A DNA stretch of 64,000 nt from a candidate division Hyd24-12 bacterium UBA6080 (GCA_002436025.1 DIXM01000003.1:1-64000); one strand, 5' to 3'. Numbered from the stretch's first letter, positions 34,684 through 43,025 are shown. The notes: generated by a model not told the origin, from the letters alone. A program made the numbers and translations.

Positions 34684-36224
34684 AAGTGCTCTGGGTTGAT
34701 GACGAGATAAGCCACCTCCAACCCCACATAAGGTTCCTGGAGAAGAGGGGCTATACCGTCTACACCGCGGAGAGCGGCCGCGACGCACTCGAGATCCTGA
34801 AAAGTCGAAGGGTCGACCTTGTCCTTCTCGACCAGATGATGGTCGGGATGGATGGACTCGAGACGCTCAGGGAGATCCGTCGCAGTTACAGGGAGCTCCC
34901 GATAGTAATGGTTACCCAGAGCGAGGAAGAGGAACTCATGGACCGGGCACTGACAGGCTCGGTCGCGGACTTTCTCACCAAACCCGTGAACCCCAGCCAG
35001 ATCCTGCTGGTGGTCAAAAAGCTTCTCACAACAGGGAAGCTGAAGCTTCAGCAGGCAGCCATGGAGGTCATGCACGAGGCCGAGACCCTCAGGCTCTCGC
35101 GGGATCGTTCGCTTTCGGACTGGACCCACCTCTACACCAGCTGGATCGAGAAGGACATCAGCACCCGGGGCCATCTGACAGCTGATTTCGGCTCGTTCCA
35201 GGGAGTGGGTCTCGACCAGCTTCAGATCGATTTCTCCCGGTTCGTGGAAGACAATTACCGGGACTGGATAGGTTCCAGAGACGGCCCGCTGATGTCCCAC
35301 AACTTTCTGGAGAGGGTCGTGGTTCCCAGGCTCGACGATCCGGGAGAGCTTGTGGTGCTTGTCATTGACTGCATGCGGTACGATCAGTGGCTTCTCATGA
35401 CCAGGGAGATAGAACAGTGGTTTCACAGGGAACCCGGTTTCATGCTTGCCGGTCTTCCCTCGGCAACTCCGTACAGCAGGAACTCCATATTCAGCGGGCT
35501 CCTTCCCCGTGATATCAGCAGGTTCTACAGGAACGACTGGATCGAGGAGTACGGGTCGCCGGGGCTTAACAGGAACGAGCCGAAGTTTCTCGTGGACGCC
35601 CTGAAAAGGTACGGATGGAACGGGGCGGAAGACGTCGTGTATCTAAAGGCGTCCAACAAACGCGAGGGCGACAGCATACGCAAGGGGCTCTCCCATTTCA
35701 TGAAGAAGGGCTTTTTCGCTCTGGTCGTGAACTACATCGACCACCTCACCCACGGAAGGAGCGAGCTCGACCTGATCCGCGACCTGGCCCCCGATGTCGG
35801 AAGTTTTCGCGCCCTTGCCGAGTCCTGGTTCAGAAGCTCCTTTCTCCGGGAGATGCTGCTCACACTAAGCGCCAGGGGCGCCACTGTAATCGTCACCAGC
35901 GATCACGGAAGCGTTCAGGCCGGCCGGATCGCCTGGGTCCGGGGAGCCAGGGGAATGTCGAGCAGCGTCAGATACAGGTTCGGGCTCTCGCTCTCCAGCG
36001 ACCCCCGACAGGCCATCGTTATCAAGCAGCCCGCATCGTGGGGTCTTCCCGACGAAAACCCCAGAAAATCCTACGTTCTGGCCAGGGGTGATTACCTGCT
36101 CTTCCACGAGCACGTGGCCCGTGATGACATGCACAATTTCAGGGGTTCCTTCCAGCATGGCGGGGTTTCCATGGATGAGATGATAGTCCCATGCGATGTG
36201 CTGACCTCAAGAAAGAACATGTGA
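34677..36224 (+). CDS. porX: PorX-like response regulator with PglZ phosphatase/phosphodiesterase domain
   Basis: This 515-residue protein has a receiver domain (VDDE at 8-10, phospho-acceptor Asp52 in LLDQMMVGMDG, Lys102 in LTKP) joined by a helical linker to a PglZ domain of the alkaline phosphatase superfamily. Metal and catalytic residues look intact: Asp230 in VIDCMRYDQW, Thr263 in SATPYSRNSIFSG, the DHLTHGRSE motif and TSDHGSVQAG near the C terminus. Length and order match PorX, which controls the type IX secretion system in Bacteroidota and hydrolyses oligonucleotides through its PglZ domain. TTG 34677 follows GGAGGAGAA inside the kinase gene. Whether T9SS exists here cannot be seen in the window. 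Confidence 0.88.
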   Translation: MLKVLWVDDEISHLQPHIRFLEKRGYTVYTAESGRDALEILKSRRVDLVLLDQMMVGMDGLETLREIRRSYRELPIVMVTQSEEEELMDRALTGSVADFLTKPVNPSQILLVVKKLLTTGKLKLQQAAMEVMHEAETLRLSRDRSLSDWTHLYTSWIEKDISTRGHLTADFGSFQGVGLDQLQIDFSRFVEDNYRDWIGSRDGPLMSHNFLERVVVPRLDDPGELVVLVIDCMRYDQWLLMTREIEQWFHREPGFMLAGLPSATPYSRNSIFSGLLPRDISRFYRNDWIEEYGSPGLNRNEPKFLVDALKRYGWNGAEDVVYLKASNKREGDSIRKGLSHFMKKGFFALVVNYIDHLTHGRSELDLIRDLAPDVGSFRALAESWFRSSFLREMLLTLSARGATVIVTSDHGSVQAGRIAWVRGARGMSSSVRYRFGLSLSSDPRQAIVIKQPASWGLPDENPRKSYVLARGDYLLFHEHVARDDMHNFRGSFQHGGVSMDEMIVPCDVLTSRKNM

Positions 36225-36667
36225 CACAGGAACGGATCATTCTGGACGAGCAGGGAATGCAGGCCCTCGGCGGAAGGATCGCCGGGTCTCTGGAGCCGGG
36301 AGGAAGGATCTACCTTGTCGGCGACCTGGGTTCGGGAAAGACCACCCTGGCAAGGGCCGTTATCAGGGCGCTGGGCGTATCCGGAGCCATTCCAAGCCCT
36401 TCCTTCATACTGGACGCGGTTTACACCCTTCCCCATTTCCATTTCGATGTTCATCACATGGACTTCTACCGTCTCGCGGGCGGACTTGAAGAGCTTACGA
36501 TGCTGGGTTTCGACGAGATACTGGAATCGTCCGCCGTGGTGATAGTGGAGTGGGCGGACCGCTTTCCGGACCTCGGCCGCCTTCCCGGCCTGCACATAAC
36601 GATCAATTGTCTTGAGGACCCTTCACTGAGAGAGGTTGTGATTGCACGGCGCATGGCTGGGGTTTGA
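36221..36667 (+). CDS. tsaE: tRNA t6A biosynthesis ATPase TsaE
   Basis: This 148-residue P-loop protein is the ATPase of the TsaB-TsaD-TsaE complex that makes threonylcarbamoyladenosine-37 in tRNAs reading ANN codons. It has Walker A LVGDLGSGKTTLARAV, PSPSFILDAVY, HHMDFYRL and VIVEWADRFPD. GTG 36221 overlaps the porX stop (GTGA); ATG 36191 inside porX is an alternative. tsaB and a rimI-like gene follow, the classic arrangement. Confidence 0.92.
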   Translation: MTQERIILDEQGMQALGGRIAGSLEPGGRIYLVGDLGSGKTTLARAVIRALGVSGAIPSPSFILDAVYTLPHFHFDVHHMDFYRLAGGLEELTMLGFDEILESSAVVIVEWADRFPDLGRLPGLHITINCLEDPSLREVVIARRMAGV

Positions 36668-37307
36668 CACCGTCTTCGGCAACGGGGGCGCAGCGTTGGT
36701 GGCCGACCGTGTCGTCATGGCGTCGGACAGCATCCCCGGGGGAGTTCCCACATCGGGAGGGTTGCTGCCTTCCATAATGACCGTCCTTCGAAGCGCCGGG
36801 ATCGACGGGAAGTCCCTGGAAGGGATCGCGTTCACTCTGGGTCCCGGTTCCTACACCGGTCTGAGGATCGCCGTGGCTACTGCCAGGGGTCTTTCCGCCG
36901 GGTGGGGAGTTCCGTTGAAGGGAGTTCCCACACTGAGGCTTCTGGCTTTCGGGGTCGATTCTCCCCGGCCCGTTCTGGCAGCGATCCGCGCCAGGAACGG
37001 CGAGGTTTTCGCGGGACTGTTCGCTTCGTCCGACCCTTTCTCTCACGAGATCATGCCGGCAGGGGTGTACAGCGGCGCGGACATTCGCGGGTTAGCCCTG
37101 TTGCACGGGGCGGTTGCAGTGGGATCGGGCAGGTCTGAGATCCCCGAATCCGGGCTTGAATGGGTCCGTGAAGAGCTGGACATGCCCGATGCATCGTCGT
37201 GCGCGATTCTCGGGAGCATCATCGCCGGAGCCGGGGATTATGACCCAAGCCCCGAACCCCTCTACCTGAGGGGATTCATGCAGAAGGCGGATCCGATTGG
37301 TCGTTGA
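36642..37307 (+). CDS. tsaB: tRNA t6A biosynthesis protein TsaB
   Basis: This 221-residue ASKHA-fold protein lacks catalysis and acts as the dimer partner of TsaD. Diagnostic are LGFDTVFGNGGAALV at the N terminus and FTLGPGSYTGLRIAVATARGLS in the middle. The C-terminal half is divergent. TTG 36642 starts 26 bases inside tsaE and the end overlaps the next gene by 11. TsaD itself is not in the window. Confidence 0.9.
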   Translation: MHGAWLGFDTVFGNGGAALVADRVVMASDSIPGGVPTSGGLLPSIMTVLRSAGIDGKSLEGIAFTLGPGSYTGLRIAVATARGLSAGWGVPLKGVPTLRLLAFGVDSPRPVLAAIRARNGEVFAGLFASSDPFSHEIMPAGVYSGADIRGLALLHGAVAVGSGRSEIPESGLEWVREELDMPDASSCAILGSIIAGAGDYDPSPEPLYLRGFMQKADPIGR

Positions 37308-38535
37308 GCTGAGACGGATCGGGAACGAGAGCCTGACACTCGTCACTGCCCTGGAAAAGGCCTGCTTTCCGAGCGATTTCTGGAGTCGAGCCACCCTCAG
37401 GGGAGTACTTGCCCGCTGGTCCGACAGCGTTTCGGTGGGGGCGTTCGCACGAGGTGAGCTTGTGGGGTACGTGTCCGCATCGCTTTCGGAACCGTGGGAG
37501 GTTCATGTGCTGTCGCTGGCCGTGGCACCGGGTCATCGTGGGAGGGGGACAGCTTCCCGGCTTGTTTCGTCGGTTCTTCACTGGGCGTGCATGAGGGGCT
37601 GCACTCGGGCGTTTCTCGAGGTCAGGGTGAGCTCCGAAAGTGCCAGGGCCGCCTACGAACGGCTCGGTTTCTGCTGCGAAGGGGTATCGGACGGCTACTA
37701 CGAGGACGGCGGGGCGGCGCTTGTCATGTCAATGGATCTCTCACCCGAGCAGGAAGTTGCCGGCATTGCCACTGCCTTTCGGGACCTTTTCGACGGCAGG
37801 GTGCCCAGGGTGGGCGTCATCCTGGGGTCGGGCATCGGCTGGCTCGCGGAGATTGATGAACCTGGGTTCGCCGTTCCTTACGAGCAGATCCCCGGGATGT
37901 CGGGAAGCTCGGTGGAAGGGCATAAGGGAATGCTGCTGGTGAACGGAAACGGCAGCACCGTCTACCTTATGGGCAGAAGGCACCATTACCAGGGGTATGA
38001 CGGCCGACAGGTCTCGGCGCTGCCTGCAGCGCTGGCATCCCTCGGCGTTGATTCATGGCTGCTCACGACATCGGCCGGCGCAGTCGTTCCAGACCTGAGA
38101 ACCGGAGATGCTGTTGTGATAACCGATCATGTGAACCTTTCCGGTTGTGTTCCGGCTGAGCCGCTGCGTCCCGTGGGACCCTCGGTATATTCACGGCGCC
38201 TGGGGGTGAAAACCGTTGAGATGGGCTTTGAAGCGGGAATGCCCGTGCGCGAGGGTGTTTTCGCCTGCGTTTCGGGTCCCGCATACGAAACCGGCTCCGA
38301 GGTAAGCCTTCTGGCCGACTCCGGCGTGGATGTGGTTTCCATGTCCACTGTTCAGGAAGCCCTGGCTCTGGCTTCACAGGGCTGTGAGGTCATCGGGGTT
38401 GCCCTGGTCACCAACGATGTGGGATCGGGGGAGAGCGTAAGCCATACCGAAGTGCTGCGGGCACAGACTGCTGTGAGGTCAGCCCAGGGCGCCCTGCTCA
38501 GGAAACTTGTGGAGAAGATGGAACTTGGAAAATGA
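37297..38535 (+). CDS. fusion of RimI-type acetyltransferase and purine nucleoside phosphorylase
   Basis: One open frame of 412 residues joins two enzymes. Residues 1-148 are a GNAT domain like RimI, with VHVLSLAVAPGHRGRGTASRLVSSVL and ESARAAYERLGFCCEGVSDGYY. Residues about 160-412 are a trimeric-type purine nucleoside phosphorylase: GVILGSGIGWLAE, SSVEGHKGMLLV, MGRRHHYQGYDG, LLTTSAGAVVPDLRTGD, DHVNLSG, SGPAYETGSEV, SMSTVQEALALA and LVTNDVG. The usual TNAAG is TTSAG. RimI acetylates ribosomal protein S18 and usually follows tsaB, so position fits. The linker shows no internal stop or obvious restart. TTG 37297 has AGAAGGCGG upstream. Separate translation of the second half cannot be excluded. 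Confidence 0.82.
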   Translation: MVVELRRIGNESLTLVTALEKACFPSDFWSRATLRGVLARWSDSVSVGAFARGELVGYVSASLSEPWEVHVLSLAVAPGHRGRGTASRLVSSVLHWACMRGCTRAFLEVRVSSESARAAYERLGFCCEGVSDGYYEDGGAALVMSMDLSPEQEVAGIATAFRDLFDGRVPRVGVILGSGIGWLAEIDEPGFAVPYEQIPGMSGSSVEGHKGMLLVNGNGSTVYLMGRRHHYQGYDGRQVSALPAALASLGVDSWLLTTSAGAVVPDLRTGDAVVITDHVNLSGCVPAEPLRPVGPSVYSRRLGVKTVEMGFEAGMPVREGVFACVSGPAYETGSEVSLLADSGVDVVSMSTVQEALALASQGCEVIGVALVTNDVGSGESVSHTEVLRAQTAVRSAQGALLRKLVEKMELGK

Positions 38536-39737
38536 ACTACTCTACGGCTGAGAATTGGCTCTTCAGCAGAAGACGCCTTGGCATGAAGTACAACCTCGAA
38601 AGGATGCAGGCCCTGATGGATGCCCTGGGCAGCCCCCAGGAAGCATTCAGGACCGTACACGTGGTGGGAACCAACGGCAAGGGCAGCACAACGGCGGTGC
38701 TGGCCGCCCTGGGCCGCGGGCTGGGCCTGAGGGTGGGGCACACCACCTCGCCCCACCTTCTGAACTACAGGGAGCGGATCAACCTTGATGACACATGGAT
38801 TCCCGAAGAGGAGGCCGCCCGGTTCGTAACCGACCATCGCGCGCTCATACAGAAGTACTCGGCGACGTTCTTCGAGATAACAACTGCCATGGCGGCATGG
38901 TATTTTGCGGGGAACGGCGCGGAATGGGTCATAGCCGAGGCAGGTCTGGGAGGGCGCCTCGACGCGACCCGTGTCTTCCGGGGCGAAGCCACGGTCTTTA
39001 CGGGAGTGCAGGTTGAGCACAGCAGGATACTCGGCGCGACCAGAGCCCTGATTGCCACCGAAAAGGTTGCGGTCGCCGAAGCCGGAACACTGCTTGTGGC
39101 TGCCTTGCAGACGCCTGACGTTGAATCGGTCGTGACCGGGGCCGTGGACCGTCTGGGCCTCAGGCGTGTGCAACCTGTCCAGGTTGACTGCGCGCCCCTT
39201 CCGGGTCCGCACCAGAAACACAACGGCGGGTTGGCCCTGGCAGCGGCCTTCGAGGTTTTCGGGCGCCCCTCAGGTCAGGTCAGGGCAGTCTACGAAGGTC
39301 TTTGCGCGAACGGGCTCAAGTGGCCGGGAAGACTGGATGTCAGGGCAGGGTCACCCGCCATTCTTTTTGACGTGGCCCACAACCCCGAATCGATGGAGGC
39401 TCTGCTGGGATTCGTCAAGGGCTGGCAGAAACCTGTTCCGGCGGTGATCGGCTTTCTTTCGGACAAGCCGTGGCAGACCATGGTGGAGATGGCGGCAGGC
39501 ACCGTGGGCCCCGTCTTTGCCGTGACCCCTCTTTCCGAACGGATGCTGCCCGCCGATGAACTCGCTCTGGCTTTCAGGGCGGCGGGAACTGAGTGCACCC
39601 CCTTCGGGACGATCGAGGAAGCCCTTGCTGCCTGCCGGCGGTTTACCGGCGACGGAAGGATGATAGTAACCGGAAGCTTCTTCGTCGTCGGGGAGGCAAT
39701 TCTTCAGGCGGAGCGGCACGGATGGGTGCGGCCCTGA
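38532..39737 (+). CDS. folC: folylpolyglutamate synthase / dihydrofolate synthase
   Basis: This 401-residue Mur-ligase-like enzyme adds glutamate to dihydropteroate and folates. Signatures are LGMKYNLERM, VVGTNGKGSTTAVLA (P-loop), TTSPHLLNYRERI, FFEITTAMAAWYFA, EAGLGGRLDAT, KWPGRLDV and LFDVAHNPESMEALL. The order and spacing are standard and the length is slightly short of the usual 420-430. ATG 38532 overlaps the upstream stop (ATGA), and the gene ends the kinase-porX-tsa operon. Other folate genes, folE and folP, lie at 46704-48481. Confidence 0.92.
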   Translation: MNYSTAENWLFSRRRLGMKYNLERMQALMDALGSPQEAFRTVHVVGTNGKGSTTAVLAALGRGLGLRVGHTTSPHLLNYRERINLDDTWIPEEEAARFVTDHRALIQKYSATFFEITTAMAAWYFAGNGAEWVIAEAGLGGRLDATRVFRGEATVFTGVQVEHSRILGATRALIATEKVAVAEAGTLLVAALQTPDVESVVTGAVDRLGLRRVQPVQVDCAPLPGPHQKHNGGLALAAAFEVFGRPSGQVRAVYEGLCANGLKWPGRLDVRAGSPAILFDVAHNPESMEALLGFVKGWQKPVPAVIGFLSDKPWQTMVEMAAGTVGPVFAVTPLSERMLPADELALAFRAAGTECTPFGTIEEALAACRRFTGDGRMIVTGSFFVVGEAILQAERHGWVRP

Positions 39738-39762
39738 CTTTTTTGCGGAAAAATGGTAAATT
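39734..39762 (+). promoter_or_regulatory. promoter before the small membrane protein gene
   Basis: CTGACT (39734-39739) and TAAATT (39757-39762) are 17 bases apart, and TGG before the -10 gives an extended -10. The -35 overlaps the folC TGA stop at 39735-39737. Confidence 0.45.
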
Positions 39763-39812
39763 ACACGTTGAGCGTGAGTAATCGAATCGTTCCGAACGGG
39801 GAAGGAAGGACT

Positions 39813-40058
39813 ATGGCTTCCGCCAAGAAGAAGGTTGCAGCACCGGGTACAAACAACAGGGGAAGCATCGAAGAGGCCCCGCTCACTACCATTAACTACA
39901 TCCTGTTCATTGCGGGACTGGTGGTCATAACCGCGGGCTGGTTCCTCCTCAGGGCCGGTCATGTCTCCATCTCTCCCATACTGCTTGTTCTGGGGTACTG
40001 CGTAATGATTCCCCTGGGGATAATCGTCCGTCCGGGGGGCAGGAACGGAAGCAGTTGA
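39813..40058 (+). CDS. small two-helix membrane protein
   Basis: This 81-residue protein has a basic, alanine-rich N terminus (MASAKKKVAAPG), then two hydrophobic helices: TTINYILFIAGLVVITAGWFLL and ISPILLVLGYCVMIPLGIIV, with NYILFIAGLVV recalling DUF3098-type small proteins of the FCB group. The start ATG 39813 has a strong GGAAGGAAGGA. The TTG of the next gene overlaps its TGA. The function is unknown. Confidence 0.65.
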   Translation: MASAKKKVAAPGTNNRGSIEEAPLTTINYILFIAGLVVITAGWFLLRAGHVSISPILLVLGYCVMIPLGIIVRPGGRNGSS

Positions 40059-40810
40059 AAAAACGCTGTTTCGCATTCCTCCCTCCACTCATCGCTGCAT
40101 TCGCGTTCGCTGTCGCGTGCGGAGGTGGCGTTCCCGGCGAATCCAACGCTTCAGCATCTGCCGTAACCCCTGACGACACACTTTTTCAGCTGATCCACGG
40201 GGGGACGTTCGTTAACTCGTCCGGCGAGACAGTTCGCGTGGAAACATTCAGCATTATGGTCCACGAGGTTTCCAACAGGCTTTTTACGCACTTTGCCGGA
40301 GCCTCCGGGATGGAACTGCCGCCCGACCCCTGTTTCCCGGGTGTTGCGAACAACACCACTGAGCAACCCGACCATCCCGTCGTGAACGTAAGCCCCTCCG
40401 AAGCCGCCGAGTTCGCGTCATCCATGAACCTTCGGCTGCCCACACGGAACGAGTGGGAGTACGTCGCCTCACAGGGGCTTTCAGGAGCCATCGCGAACCA
40501 GTACCCATGGGGCAGCCTGCCCCCCACCGAGGCAGGGGGAATGCCCGGAAACTACCTCGCCCTGGATGACTGGCTTCAACGTGACGCCGACGGCTACGCC
40601 TACACATCGCCCTGTGGCTCTTTTCCCCTGTCCCGGGCAGGTATTGCCGACCTTGGCGGCAATGTCGCCGAGATGGTCTACGATGATTCGGTGTGTGTTC
40701 TCAAGGGCGGAAGCTGGGCTCAGGGAGAGGACGCCATGACCCTTGGCTGGAGCAGGGAATTCGCATCGGGTGACCGATGTTGGTACGCCGGATTTCGGCT
40801 TGCAAGATAA
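40055..40810 (+). CDS. SUMF/FGE-sulfatase-domain lipoprotein
   Basis: This 251-residue protein has a lipoprotein signal ending in AVACGGG and a C-terminal formylglycine-generating-enzyme-like (C-type-lectin-related) domain: HPVVNVSPSEAAEFASS, RLPTRNEWEYVASQG, YPWGSLPP, DLGGNVAEMVYD, VLKGGSWAQG and WYAGFRLAR. These are the family's structural motifs. The active-site copper cysteines of true FGE are not evident, so a binding or scaffold role is more likely, as with GldK-like or SUMF-only lipoproteins. GldK/PorK of the type IX system carries the same domain, a loose link to the PorX gene nearby. TTG 40055 overlaps the previous stop. Confidence 0.72.
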   Translation: MKKRCFAFLPPLIAAFAFAVACGGGVPGESNASASAVTPDDTLFQLIHGGTFVNSSGETVRVETFSIMVHEVSNRLFTHFAGASGMELPPDPCFPGVANNTTEQPDHPVVNVSPSEAAEFASSMNLRLPTRNEWEYVASQGLSGAIANQYPWGSLPPTEAGGMPGNYLALDDWLQRDADGYAYTSPCGSFPLSRAGIADLGGNVAEMVYDDSVCVLKGGSWAQGEDAMTLGWSREFASGDRCWYAGFRLAR

Positions 40811-40811
40811 C

Positions 40812-40840
40812 GGGGGGTGAGCAGCTTTTACTCACCCCCC
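40812..40840. terminator. bidirectional terminator
   Basis: GGGGGGTGAG and CTCACCCCCC pair perfectly over ten bases around a nine-base loop. It ends the SUMF lipoprotein gene on the plus strand and lies just past the 3' end of tRNA-Val on the minus strand. Confidence 0.7.
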
Positions 40841-40846
40841 TTGCAT

Positions 40847-40923
40847 TGGTGGGCGAAGAGGGACTTGAACCCCCGGCATCCTGCTTGTAAGGCAGGCACT
40901 CTAGCCAGCTGAGTTATTCGCCC
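40847..40923 (-). tRNA. tRNA-Val (anticodon UAC)
   Basis: The minus strand folds into a full cloverleaf: acceptor GGGCGAA pairing with TTCGCCC, D arm with CTCAGCTGGCTAGAG, anticodon stem CCTGC/GCAGG with loop CTTACAA, T arm GGGGG-TTCAAGT-CCCTC, and encoded ACCA at the 3' end. The anticodon TAC reads valine GUA/GUG codons. Length is 77 bases including CCA. Confidence 0.93.
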
Positions 40924-40935
40924 GCAGCGGCTCGC

Positions 40936-40964
40936 ATACTAAGGCCACGAACCCCCGGCGTCAA
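40936..40964 (-). promoter_or_regulatory. promoter of tRNA-Val
   Basis: On the minus strand TTGACG (40959-40964) and TAGTAT (40936-40941) are 17 bases apart, placing the start about six bases before the mature tRNA. The -35 region overlaps the ribosome site of the divergent gene at 40976. Confidence 0.6.
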
Positions 40965-40975
40965 GGAAGGAACCA

Positions 40976-42730
40976 ATGTCTCCCAACAGCTTCTGCAGCA
41001 TATCGCAGGCTTACAGGAGGCAGATCTACGCCGACCTTGCCGCTCAGACGGATGACGGGGAAGTCAAGGTCATCACCCGACAGGCCGGGGTTCTCTCCCT
41101 TGTGGCGGTTTCCGCCCGGGACTGGGCCGGGCTTGCTTCGATCGTCATCGGAGAGCTTCATCACCTGGGCTGGAACCTCGATTTCATTGACGGCTTCGCC
41201 CACGAAGTGGATGGCGCGCGCCAGGGAGTGATCATAGCCGGGATCCGCACACCTGACGAAGAGAAAAGGAACACCTTCAACACAGACGCCGCGAAGCTGG
41301 AAGCCCTTTTGAAAAAGCTGGCTGTGGGCCGGGAGGGAACCATGAGCCTTCTCAGCCGGGCGGCGGAGCGCATCGAGATTTATGAGGCGGTGCGGGAGGA
41401 ACTCGAGGCCATGTACCGGGGGGACATTCCCAGGGATATCTCAGCAGCCAAGGGTGAACTCGTGCTTTTCATCAGCGCCAGAAGCGATCAGTACCTCGGG
41501 GAGAGGAAGGCATCGGACCTGGCCTGGATGGTCAAGACCAACAACGACCTCATCAGGAAGGTTCGCCGAAGCCGGGGAAGGGCAGCATTCAAGGTAAAAA
41601 ACCTGAGGACCGAATCGGAACACCTGACCGGTATCAACCTAGTGGGCTACGAGCGTGACATTTCGTTCCAGAACCTCCTGACCGCCCTCAGCTACGCATG
41701 GCCAGGCTCAACGATCAGACATCAGAGACGGTACACCACGCCTGACGGTATCGTGTCGGTGCGGGTGGAGATGTCCGGTCCCTCGGGGTTGCCCGCCACG
41801 CGGCAGGAGATGAGCTGCATAACATCCACCCTGAACAGCCTGCTGGTATCGAACCGTCTTGAGAGGCTTGTCCGCATACACAGGTACGGCGGACGTGAGA
41901 ACTACGCAAGGGCGCTGATCCCCCTTCTGATGAAGGAGTGCCGTGAAACAGGCATCAACCAGGCCTACCTCGCCCTCGAAACGACCGAGACGTTTGCCGC
42001 CAAACTGAAGCTTCTTGTGGTGACACTTGGCAGCAGTGATTCGCACGAGCATGACAACAGGGTTCTGACAATGGTTGACAAGATCAACGAGAAGACCGGG
42101 CTGTCCGTTGCAAGTTTCAAGAGCCCTTCCAATTACGGCGACATATGGGTGGACGTGATCGACATCACCGTTCAGCGCAGCGTATTCGTGGACATGGAGG
42201 ATGCCTACCTCGCCGTGAAATCGGGAATACGGGAAGCCTACGGAAAATTCAGGGACTTCGATCAGGGCATGAGGCTCAACGACGTGAAGCAGCTCGACAA
42301 GGTGAAGGGCATCCTGCGGGACATTCCGGACGGGCTTGTAACGGACTTTTACTACCGCCTCGAGGACTTCCTGCGGGCCTCGGTTTCGTCCGAAGAGCTG
42401 GCCCAGCACATCCAGCTGGCCTTTGAAACAATACGCCGGATCATCCAGGATTCCTCGGGAGTGGAGAAACCTGCCTGGGTGGACGTGGAAACGGATGGCC
42501 GACGGGAGGCCACCATCATCTGCTGCGGAGGCAAGGGGGAAGTTCAGGGCTTCCGGGGCTATCTCGATGTCGTACGTGATTACAAGGTAACTGCGAGCAT
42601 GATCGAGTGGTCAGGGGCCACTGCGTTACTGCTTCGTCTTCAGAGCGGGGGACAAGCCCTTGAAGCGGAAGCCCGCGAAAAAGTACTTGAGTTGCTGGAG
42701 GAAAGGCTCAGAAATGATCGGGACAGATGA
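40976..42730 (+). CDS. uncharacterised 584-residue protein with ACT-like regulatory modules
   Basis: I do not recognise a named family. The N-terminal 90 residues look like an ACT domain: GVLSLVAVSARDWAGLASIVIGELHHLGWNLDFIDGF resembles the strand-helix start of GlnD and amino-acid-sensing ACT modules. A helical part follows (residues 100-190), then mixed alpha/beta stretches, including TRQEMSCITSTLNSLLVS and LKLLVVTLGSSDSHEHDNRVLTMVDKINEKTGLSVASFKSP, which could be further ACT-like folds. No membrane segment or catalytic signature is seen. ATG 40976 has AAGGAAGG upstream. It lies between two tRNA genes and overlaps the next gene by 17 bases. A metabolite-sensing role is a guess. Confidence 0.6.
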   Translation: MSPNSFCSISQAYRRQIYADLAAQTDDGEVKVITRQAGVLSLVAVSARDWAGLASIVIGELHHLGWNLDFIDGFAHEVDGARQGVIIAGIRTPDEEKRNTFNTDAAKLEALLKKLAVGREGTMSLLSRAAERIEIYEAVREELEAMYRGDIPRDISAAKGELVLFISARSDQYLGERKASDLAWMVKTNNDLIRKVRRSRGRAAFKVKNLRTESEHLTGINLVGYERDISFQNLLTALSYAWPGSTIRHQRRYTTPDGIVSVRVEMSGPSGLPATRQEMSCITSTLNSLLVSNRLERLVRIHRYGGRENYARALIPLLMKECRETGINQAYLALETTETFAAKLKLLVVTLGSSDSHEHDNRVLTMVDKINEKTGLSVASFKSPSNYGDIWVDVIDITVQRSVFVDMEDAYLAVKSGIREAYGKFRDFDQGMRLNDVKQLDKVKGILRDIPDGLVTDFYYRLEDFLRASVSSEELAQHIQLAFETIRRIIQDSSGVEKPAWVDVETDGRREATIICCGGKGEVQGFRGYLDVVRDYKVTASMIEWSGATALLLRLQSGGQALEAEAREKVLELLEERLRNDRDR

Positions 42731-43025
42731 ACAGGTGAAGCGCACCGAGATGTTCCAGCGCTGGATGGAGAAGAGGGGCCGCATTCAGAAGAGCATCGCA
42801 CTGCTTTTGATAATGCCCCTTGTCCTGCTTGCCCTTGCGGCGGCGGTATTCTGGTTTCAGTACTACCTGCCGGTTCCCCTTATCGCCACGCTGGTGGCTC
42901 TCGGGGTCGCCGCTGCAGTGTTTCTGCTGTGCGTGATACTGGCGCTGGTCAAACTGAGGAAACTGTCCGAGGGCGACAGACTGATGTGGAAGATGAAGCT
43001 TACCGACGACCCCGAAAGCTCTTGA
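42714..43025 (+). CDS. small two-helix membrane protein
   Basis: This 103-residue protein has a charged N-terminal helix (EQVKRTEMFQRWMEKRGRIQ) and two membrane helices (IALLLIMPLVLLALAAAVFWF and LIATLVALGVAAAVFLLCVILALV), ending in a short charged cytoplasmic tail. ATG 42714 follows GGAGGAAAGG inside the end of the preceding gene, suggesting translational coupling. Function is unknown; the coupling hints that it may work with the ACT-like protein. Confidence 0.65.
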   Translation: MIGTDEQVKRTEMFQRWMEKRGRIQKSIALLLIMPLVLLALAAAVFWFQYYLPVPLIATLVALGVAAAVFLLCVILALVKLRKLSEGDRLMWKMKLTDDPESS

